Below the pieces are notes generated by a model. That model worked only from the letters and a program-made list of their open reading frames with translations, ran no database searches and was not told the origin of the DNA. From an uncultured Sphingobacteriales bacterium (GTDB taxonomy: Bacteria > Bacteroidota > Bacteroidia > Chitinophagales > Chitinophagaceae), in contig CAMLFX010000095.1 in the NCBI GenBank assembly GCA_946479435.1, positions 1 to 11,515 of the forward strand: 11,515 nucleotides of DNA, given 5' to 3'. Each line of letters opens with the position of its first letter. Position 1 is the stretch's first letter. Below, piece by piece: positions 6,474 through 11,515 of this stretch. The translations under genes and the position numbers were made by a program.

Positions 6474-7046
6474 TTATTGATTTGCCAGAAAGAACAAAAA
6501 TAAATAAATCCACAATATATCAACGAAGTGCCAATAGCTGGCAACTACCTCTAAACCTGTAGCAGAATATATCTTTACTTTAGTTCTAAAAGCACGGAAA
6601 AATACAATTAAAAGTGCAACTATACCACCTGCAATGTGCAATAAGTGCAGGCCGGCAATAATAAACAGGAACGATTCGCTCGGGTTGCCGTCCACACGTA
6701 TATTACTTGCATATAATTGCTTGAAACCCACCCATTGAAGCACCATAAAAGCGATACCGAGTACCAAAGTCGATGAAATAAGTAACCTGTACTTAGGCAT
6801 TTCCCTGCGCTTGAAGGCCCTTACTCCTAGTATAATTGTAATGCTGCTTAAGATAATAGCTATTGTGGATACCCAGAATATTTGCGGAAGTTTGTAATAA
6901 ACCCAGTTGCCCTGTGCGTGACGTACAATATATGCACTCGTCAACCCCGCAAACATCATAGTGATGCTACCCATAGCCAGCCACATGCTAAATTTATGTG
7001 GGTGTATCCTCTTTCTCTGTGCTTTATTTTCTATCGTCCCTTCCAT
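6474..7046 (-). CDS. Cytochrome c oxidase subunit III, short copy
   Basis: A 190-aa protein with five predicted helices and short loops. It is clearly of the subunit III family, from AGLHLLHIAGGIVALLIVFF (131-150) and WHFVDILWIYLF (172-183). It differs from the downstream 248-aa copy in lacking the long loop. The usual acidic residue of the first helix is also missing: aligning on W22 and Y39 with W31 and Y48 of the long copy puts Ile28 where the long copy has Asp37. It starts 11 nt after the cyoE stop codon. Tandem subunit III genes of unequal length are a feature of Bacteroidota oxidase operons, as I recall; whether both enter one complex is unknown. Confidence 0.9.
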   Translation of the reverse strand: MEGTIENKAQRKRIHPHKFSMWLAMGSITMMFAGLTSAYIVRHAQGNWVYYKLPQIFWVSTIAIILSSITIILGVRAFKRREMPKYRLLISSTLVLGIAFMVLQWVGFKQLYASNIRVDGNPSESFLFIIAGLHLLHIAGGIVALLIVFFRAFRTKVKIYSATGLEVVASYWHFVDILWIYLFLFFLANQ

Positions 7047-7057
7047 TTTATTGAATA

Positions 7058-7957
7058 TTATATTTTATCGAACAACAAAGCTAATAATACTACGGGCAGG
7101 TATATGAACGATGCGAACATCACTCTTTTTGCTGATTTATAATCGTTCTTTATATAAAAAGCTACTGAAGCTGCAAAATAGAGCAAGCCACAGGCAATAC
7201 ATATCCATACACCTATATTGCCGGTCATACGCACTATACCGGGTATCAAACCCATGGGTACCAAAATAATGCTATAGAACATGCACTGCATGCCTGTAAA
7301 TCGTGAAGTACGCTCTTGTGAAGGCAACATACTGATACCGGCCTTCTTGTACTCATCGTACCCAACCCAACCTATAGCCCAATAGTGTGGAAACTGCCAG
7401 AAAAACTGGAACAGGAATAATATCCACCCACCCAGGCCAAGGCTGCCTGTTGCAGCTACCCAACCTAGCAAAGGGGGCATTGCGCCCGGTATAGCGCCAA
7501 TAAGCACCGCTATTGGGTGCACCCTTTTCATTGGGGTGTAGGCAAAACCGTATAATAATAATGAAATTAAACTTAGGAAGCCCGTAAGTGGGTTGAAGAT
7601 ATAACCCAGCATTAGTACACCCGTAAGCCCCGCCACTATTGCCACTACCCAACCTTCGGCTACGCTCAGGCGGCCATCGGGTATAGGCCTGTACATAGTG
7701 CGTTGCATCAGTTTGTCACCTTCGCGTTCCAGTATCTGGTTAATAGTATTAGCGCCACCTGTTACCAATATGCCACCAATAAACAGTGTGATCACCTTGT
7801 CCCATTCAAAAGCAATTCCCGGTGCCAGCAAATAGCCTACTACGCTCGAGAAAACAACCATGAAGCTAAGGTTAGGCTTCAACAACTGGGCATAGTCTTT
7901 GAAACGTGCCAGCAATAATATTTGCTTTTTAGCCTTTATGGGCGCCTCTTGCAACAT
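7058..7957 (-). CDS. cyoE: Heme O synthase (protoheme IX farnesyltransferase)
   Basis: A 299-aa polytopic membrane protein of the UbiA prenyltransferase superfamily. It transfers a farnesyl group from farnesyl diphosphate to heme B, giving heme O, which is the precursor of heme A for oxidase. The first Asp-rich motif region is seen at 73-95: N73, E77, D81, M84, RT (86-87), R90 and G95, as in the CyoE/CtaB pattern. The second is HYWAIGWVGYDEYKKAGISML (191-211), with D201 and E202. TPMKR (141-145) and GAIPGAMPPLLGW (154-166) are further family marks. The length is usual. It is the first gene of the minus-strand cluster, with a -7 element 31 nt upstream of the ATG. A separate heme A synthase (CtaA) is not seen in the window. 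Confidence 0.94.
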   Translation of the reverse strand: MLQEAPIKAKKQILLLARFKDYAQLLKPNLSFMVVFSSVVGYLLAPGIAFEWDKVITLFIGGILVTGGANTINQILEREGDKLMQRTMYRPIPDGRLSVAEGWVVAIVAGLTGVLMLGYIFNPLTGFLSLISLLLYGFAYTPMKRVHPIAVLIGAIPGAMPPLLGWVAATGSLGLGGWILFLFQFFWQFPHYWAIGWVGYDEYKKAGISMLPSQERTSRFTGMQCMFYSIILVPMGLIPGIVRMTGNIGVWICIACGLLYFAASVAFYIKNDYKSAKRVMFASFIYLPVVLLALLFDKI

Positions 7958-7987
7958 GCTTCAGAAAAGATTATTAAAAAATTAGCG

Positions 7988-7995
7988 CAAAGGTA
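7988..7995 (-). promoter_or_regulatory. -7 element of the cyoE operon promoter
   Basis: On the minus strand this reads TACCTTTG followed by CGC, a full match to the Bacteroidota -7 consensus TAnnTTTG. It lies 31 nt upstream of the cyoE ATG. No TTG is found at about 19-21 nt further upstream, so the -33 element is absent or degenerate. The same octamer precedes dusB. It would drive the oxidase accessory cluster from cyoE onward. Confidence 0.6.
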
Positions 7996-8112
7996 ATAAA
8001 AACTAAGCTAAAGGCATAGCAGGTAGCCGGTTTATTCTTAGCTGTAAAGTGACGCAGCAATGACCGCTACCGATAACAGATAATTTATTTTTACCATCTA
8101 AACCACTTACCT

Positions 8113-9492
8113 ATGTCAGTAACTAAACATTTCTTATGCCTATTAGCTCTGGGCACCATAGCAATACAAGCTTCTGCACAGTGGAGCACCTTTACCACCG
8201 GCCAGACGGATGGGTATATTATGGATTTCACCCGGTACAATAATGATATATATGCATGCGGCTCTATTACCAAGATCGGAGGTACAACCGTTCATAGCGT
8301 AGCTAAGTGGGACGGAGCACAATGGCAACCCGCAGGCAATAGTTTTACCGAATGGGTACATAGGCTAGAATCTATCGGTACCGACTTGTATGCTATGCCA
8401 TACAATACAACAACCGATAGCAACCATATATACAAATGGGATGGTAGTCAATGGCAGAAAGAGGCTAAAGGCTTTTATCTGACTACTACTAACCTCGGCA
8501 TGTACCATTCATCTAGCCTATATGATGCCATTGAATATAATGGACAGTTAGTAGTGAGTGGTGAATTTGATGTGGCGGGTGGTAAACCCATAAAAGGCAT
8601 TGCAAGCTGGGACGGTACAAACTGGAATGCATTAGGGACAGGCCTTGAAGACCCGATAACTGGACTAAACATATATCCGCACAAAATGTTCATTTATAAC
8701 AACAACCTTTATGTAGTCGGTAATTTCAAAAAAGCGGGAGGAGTAACTGTGAACGGGATAGCCTATTGGGATGGAACACAATGGCAAGCTATGGGCAATG
8801 GGTTTAACAGCCCCGTATATGGCATTGAAGAATACAAAGGCTCCTTGTATGTATGTGGTGAGTTCACAAAATCGGGCACTGACGATCTGTACAGTATAGC
8901 TAAATGGGACGGCACTAAATGGGTAAATGCAGGAATTAGCCTGACAACAGACATACCAGGTTATAAAGCCTTCGGACATACGCTAAAAAACATTGGCGAC
9001 CTTTTGTACGTAGCCGGCGGCTTTGATAAATGTGTAGATGGAAACAGCCAGTTGATGGCAGGGAATAATGTACTGGAATATGATGGTAACTTTTGGTACG
9101 ATATGGATGGGGGAACCAGTAGCGATGCTGAAGGTATAATTGATTACAATGGACAAATACTATTTGGTGGAGGGTTTGATAAAGCGGGTACAATATCAGT
9201 AAACAATATGGCACTATGGCATTCAACACTGCATGTACCTAATACCATTACTAAAAGCAACATCACTTTCTACCCTAATCCTGTTAGCGACCATATAAAT
9301 CTTTCAATTGAAAATCCGGGAGAGATATCAACCATCGCAATTATAACTATTAATGGACAAGAGGTGTTTGCTACCAAAAATATAAACAGGGAAACAGTTA
9401 TCAATACCAGTAAACTGACACCAGGCAATTATTTCATCAGGTTGACTGATATGCGAGGCGGGGTAGCTACGTACGCTTTCATCAGGCAGTAA
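8113..9492 (+). CDS. T9SS-exported protein with WDG repeats (probable beta-propeller)
   Basis: A 459-aa protein with a signal peptide (cleavage probably after ASA at residue 22) and a C-terminal T9SS type A sorting domain from about residue 382 (ITFYPNPVSDHINLS, then SKLTPGNYFIRL). Between them are about seven repeats of a pattern LYxxGxFxxxGxxxxxxIAxWDGxxW: 46-71, 92-114, 146-171, 199-224, 245-270, 298-328 and 349-369. The second, sixth and last are degenerate. Seven such units suggest a seven-bladed propeller, which is inference; a match to a named propeller family was not tested. The protein should cross the outer membrane by type IX secretion and end up on the surface or outside the cell. 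Its ligand is unknown. It diverges from cyoE. A weak TATTTTTA at 8086-8093 is its only promoter candidate. Confidence 0.88.
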   Translation: MSVTKHFLCLLALGTIAIQASAQWSTFTTGQTDGYIMDFTRYNNDIYACGSITKIGGTTVHSVAKWDGAQWQPAGNSFTEWVHRLESIGTDLYAMPYNTTTDSNHIYKWDGSQWQKEAKGFYLTTTNLGMYHSSSLYDAIEYNGQLVVSGEFDVAGGKPIKGIASWDGTNWNALGTGLEDPITGLNIYPHKMFIYNNNLYVVGNFKKAGGVTVNGIAYWDGTQWQAMGNGFNSPVYGIEEYKGSLYVCGEFTKSGTDDLYSIAKWDGTKWVNAGISLTTDIPGYKAFGHTLKNIGDLLYVAGGFDKCVDGNSQLMAGNNVLEYDGNFWYDMDGGTSSDAEGIIDYNGQILFGGGFDKAGTISVNNMALWHSTLHVPNTITKSNITFYPNPVSDHINLSIENPGEISTIAIITINGQEVFATKNINRETVINTSKLTPGNYFIRLTDMRGGVATYAFIRQ

Positions 9493-9493
9493 A

Positions 9494-10486
9494 TTAAATC
9501 GCAGGCACGCCCTCATAATGTTCTTGTAGTTCTGCCAGTATTATATCCAGTTCTTGAAGGCTTTCGGTAGTTACAAGACGGGTGCGGAATTCTTTAATAT
9601 TGGGCAAACCTTTAAGATAGTTGGCATAGTGGCGGCGCATTTCTAAAATGCCCAGCTTCTCACCTTTCCATTGTACAGAACCGTATAAGTGCTTTTTACA
9701 GGCATCTATACGTTCTGTAAGTGTTGGCGGGATCATTATTTCACCTGTTTTCAGGAAGTGTTTTATTTCCCTGAATATCCAGGGGTAGCCAATGGCAGCA
9801 CGTCCTATCATGATACCATCCACATCATAGCGGTTCTTGTATTCAAGTGCTTTTTGAGGGGTATCTATATCGCCATTTCCAAATATGGGTATCTTGATCC
9901 TGGGATTATTCTTCACTTTCGATATAAGCGTCCAATCAGCCTCACCTTTATACATTTGTACACGTGTACGGCCATGTATAGTGAGCGCCTGTATACCTAT
10001 ATCCTGAAGCCTTTCAGCTACTTCTTCAATATTTTTCGAATTATCGTCCCAGCCGAGGCGTGTTTTAACTGTTACCGGCAGGCTGGTAGCATTTACTACG
10101 GCTTTCGTAAGCCTCACCATCAGGTCAATATCTTTCAAAACACCTGCACCCGCGCCTTTACACACCACCTTTTTTACCGGGCAACCAAAGTTAATATCCA
10201 GCAGATCAGGATTGGTAGCATCAACTATTCTTGCCGACATGGCCATAGCTTCCTCATCGCCACCAAATATCTGTATGCCTATAGGCTTTTCATAATCGAA
10301 TATATCCAGCTTTTGCCTGCTTTTTATAGCGTCCCGTATCAACCCTTCCGATGAAATGAATTCAGTGTACATCAGGTCGGCGCCATGCTCTTTGCACACA
10401 GCCCTGAATGGCGGATCGCTCACATCTTCCATTGGCGCCAGCAATAACGGGAAATCGCCTAATTCTATTTTACCTATCCTCGCCAT
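9494..10486 (-). CDS. dusB: tRNA-dihydrouridine synthase B
   Basis: A 330-aa flavoprotein that reduces specific uridines in tRNA to dihydrouridine using FMN and NADPH. An N-terminal TIM barrel starts with LLLAPMEDVSDPPFR (14-28). The catalytic cysteine is C102 in DINFGCPVKKVV, followed by the KGAGAGVLKD segment. K141 (VTVKTRLGW), H171 (LTIHGRTR), GNGDI (203-207) and GIMIGRAAIGYPWIF (224-238) form the FMN and active site. The C-terminal helical domain with RRHYANYLKGLP (284-295) is the tRNA-binding part. The length and motifs fit the DusB type. A -7 element precedes it. It is divergent from kup and convergent with the T9SS gene with one base between stop codons. Confidence 0.95.
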   Translation of the reverse strand: MARIGKIELGDFPLLLAPMEDVSDPPFRAVCKEHGADLMYTEFISSEGLIRDAIKSRQKLDIFDYEKPIGIQIFGGDEEAMAMSARIVDATNPDLLDINFGCPVKKVVCKGAGAGVLKDIDLMVRLTKAVVNATSLPVTVKTRLGWDDNSKNIEEVAERLQDIGIQALTIHGRTRVQMYKGEADWTLISKVKNNPRIKIPIFGNGDIDTPQKALEYKNRYDVDGIMIGRAAIGYPWIFREIKHFLKTGEIMIPPTLTERIDACKKHLYGSVQWKGEKLGILEMRRHYANYLKGLPNIKEFRTRLVTTESLQELDIILAELQEHYEGVPAI

Positions 10487-10499
10487 ATTATAAGGTTCG

Positions 10500-10507
10500 C
10501 AAAGGTA
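10500..10507 (-). promoter_or_regulatory. -7 element of the dusB promoter
   Basis: On the minus strand the sequence is TACCTTTG followed by CG, identical to the octamer before cyoE and a full match to TAnnTTTG. It is 14 nt upstream of the dusB ATG, so the 5' leader would be only a few bases long. No clear -33 TTG is seen. Confidence 0.55.
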
Positions 10508-10602
10508 CGAAGGATAAATGTGTTTACGTCTTATAGATGAAAACTATCATTTATATTATTTATTTCTGTTGAAAAAATAAACCAACCCTACACAATATGC
10601 AT

Positions 10603-10610
10603 TAACTTTG
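10603..10610 (+). promoter_or_regulatory. -7 element of the kup promoter
   Basis: TAACTTTG followed by CGGG fits the Bacteroidota -7 consensus TAnnTTTG and lies 48 nt upstream of the kup ATG. There is no TTG at the expected -33 distance; the nearest, at 10569-10571, is too far upstream. With the dusB element it makes the 171-nt spacer 10487-10657 a divergent promoter region. Nothing resembling a riboswitch is seen in it. Confidence 0.55.
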
Positions 10611-10657
10611 CGGGCTCTTGTTTAATCCCTAACCAACAGGAACCTGTGGGTAAAAAT

Positions 10658-11515
10658 ATGAACAAGGCCTCCGTGGCCGGCTTGCTTATCGCTCTTGGTA
10701 TTATCTATGGCGACATCGGTACATCCCCACTCTACGTTTTCAATGCAATTTGCAACGGAAGAGTTATTAGTGAACTACTTATTATAGGCGGTTTATCCTG
10801 TATTATATGGACGCTCACTTTACAAACTACTATTAAATATGTATCGCTTACACTAAAGGCCGATAACCGGGGTGAAGGGGGTATATTCTCTCTATTTGCC
10901 TTGGTAAGGCGGCATGGCAAGTGGACTGTATTCCCTGCAATGATAGGCGGTGCAGCGTTATTGGCCGATGGTATGATAACCCCGCCTATCTCAGTCACTT
11001 CAGCTATTGAAGGGCTTAGAAATATCCCTGCATTTACCGATATCACCGATACCAGTATCATGTATATCGTTATTGCTATCCTCACGGCCCTATTCCTATC
11101 GCAGCAATTTGGTACAGCTTCTATTGGCAAAGCCTTTGGGCCTATCATGCTTATATGGTTTGCAATGCTGGCAGTATTGGGCCTATTACATATAAGTGAT
11201 GACTGGGGCGTTTTTAAGGCCTTTAACCCATATTATGCAATTAAGTTATTAACTGTTTATCCAAAAGGATTCTGGCTGTTGGGCGCAGTATTTCTCTGCA
11301 CTACGGGTGCAGAAGCCCTTTATTCCGACCTGGGCCACTGTGGTCGCGGCAACATACGTGTGTCATGGATATTTGTAAAAGCCTGTCTTGTACTCAACTA
11401 TTTGGGGCAGGGCGCATGGTTGCTTACGCATAAAGGCATGTTGTGGAGCTCAGCCAAAGCCAACCCGTTTTATGAATTAATGCCTCAATGGTTTGTACTT
11501 ATAGGTATTGTTATA
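10658..11515 (+). CDS. kup: KUP family potassium uptake protein (partial, C-terminus beyond right edge)
   Basis: The frame runs from ATG at 10658 to the last base, 286 codons of a protein normally over 600 aa long. Kup transports K+ with protons across the inner membrane. Visible hallmarks are GIIYGDIGTSPLYVF (14-28, with D19), RGEGGIFSL (71-79), GGAALLADGMITPPISVTSA (97-116, with D104 and E118 just after it), FGTASIGKAFGPIM (151-164) and TTGAEALYSDLGHCGRGNIR (215-234). D19 and the D104 and E118 region match residues known to matter for K+ transport in the family. An in-frame GTG at 10646 would add four residues; the ATG is preferred because the family sequence starts there. No frameshift is seen. 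Confidence 0.95.
   Translation, partial: MNKASVAGLLIALGIIYGDIGTSPLYVFNAICNGRVISELLIIGGLSCIIWTLTLQTTIKYVSLTLKADNRGEGGIFSLFALVRRHGKWTVFPAMIGGAALLADGMITPPISVTSAIEGLRNIPAFTDITDTSIMYIVIAILTALFLSQQFGTASIGKAFGPIMLIWFAMLAVLGLLHISDDWGVFKAFNPYYAIKLLTVYPKGFWLLGAVFLCTTGAEALYSDLGHCGRGNIRVSWIFVKACLVLNYLGQGAWLLTHKGMLWSSAKANPFYELMPQWFVLIGIVI

Noticed and set aside
9689..10354. Open frame of 221 codons on the plus strand
   Set aside because: It is the antisense shadow of dusB and its composition (many Tyr, His, Cys and Phe) is unlike a real protein.
10487..10657. Possible riboswitch upstream of kup
   Set aside because: The leader after the -7 element is only about 40 nt and shows no structured motif.
10732..11148. 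Open frame of 138 codons on the minus strand
   Set aside because: It is antisense to kup, which has clear family motifs across the same bases.
1..11515. Defence system, mobile element or other new multi-gene island
   Set aside because: All genes are metabolic, respiratory, transport or envelope genes with similar base composition by eye; no integrase, transposase, tRNA or flanking direct repeats are seen.

Overview
The window reads as ordinary chromosome from a member of the Bacteroidota, most likely a Chitinophaga-like (Chitinophagaceae-type) bacterium. The pointers are a type IX secretion (T9SS) C-terminal sorting domain, a head-GIN (DUF2807) protein, a CxCG-type CAP protein, a cytochrome oxidase accessory cluster of Bacteroidota layout, the near absence of Shine-Dalgarno sequences, and several upstream elements that fit the Bacteroidota -7 consensus TAnnTTTG. 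The genus is inferred from protein character, not from a search.

Layout. Bases 1-664 (minus) hold the N-terminal part of an exported, probably beta-barrel protein. The divergent spacer 665-929 contains a dense cluster of short palindromes. Bases 930-2327 (plus) carry a low-affinity iron permease-family protein, a YXWGXW-repeat secreted protein and a CAP-domain protein, ending in a strong hairpin that probably terminates transcription from both sides. From 2376 to 7957 everything lies on the minus strand. In transcription order this is heme O synthase (cyoE), two tandem cytochrome c oxidase subunit III genes (190 and 248 aa), subunit IV, an SCO copper chaperone, a DUF420/CtaM-like membrane protein, a 73-aa CxxC membrane protein, a GIN-domain protein and a DUF2147 protein. 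Gaps from cyoE to the GIN gene are only 1-57 nt, so this looks like one oxidase assembly operon with a -7 element just upstream of cyoE. Subunits I and II are not in the window.

Bases 8113-9492 (plus) encode a T9SS-exported protein with about seven WDG repeats, probably a beta-propeller. It converges with dusB (9494-10486, minus) with one base between the stop codons. A K+ transporter gene, kup, diverges from dusB and runs off the right edge.

How the genes fit together: cyoE makes heme O for the oxidase. SCO, DUF420 and perhaps the 73-aa CxxC protein would serve copper-site or membrane assembly, and subunits III and IV complete the complex. The remaining genes are housekeeping (dusB, kup) or envelope proteins of unknown role. 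There is no tRNA, rRNA, CRISPR array, insertion sequence, phage gene or defence cassette. No gene-free stretch exceeds 300 bases. I do not see a clearly new multi-gene system. The best leads are the small CxxC protein, the divergence of the two subunit III copies, and the palindrome cluster at 709-777.
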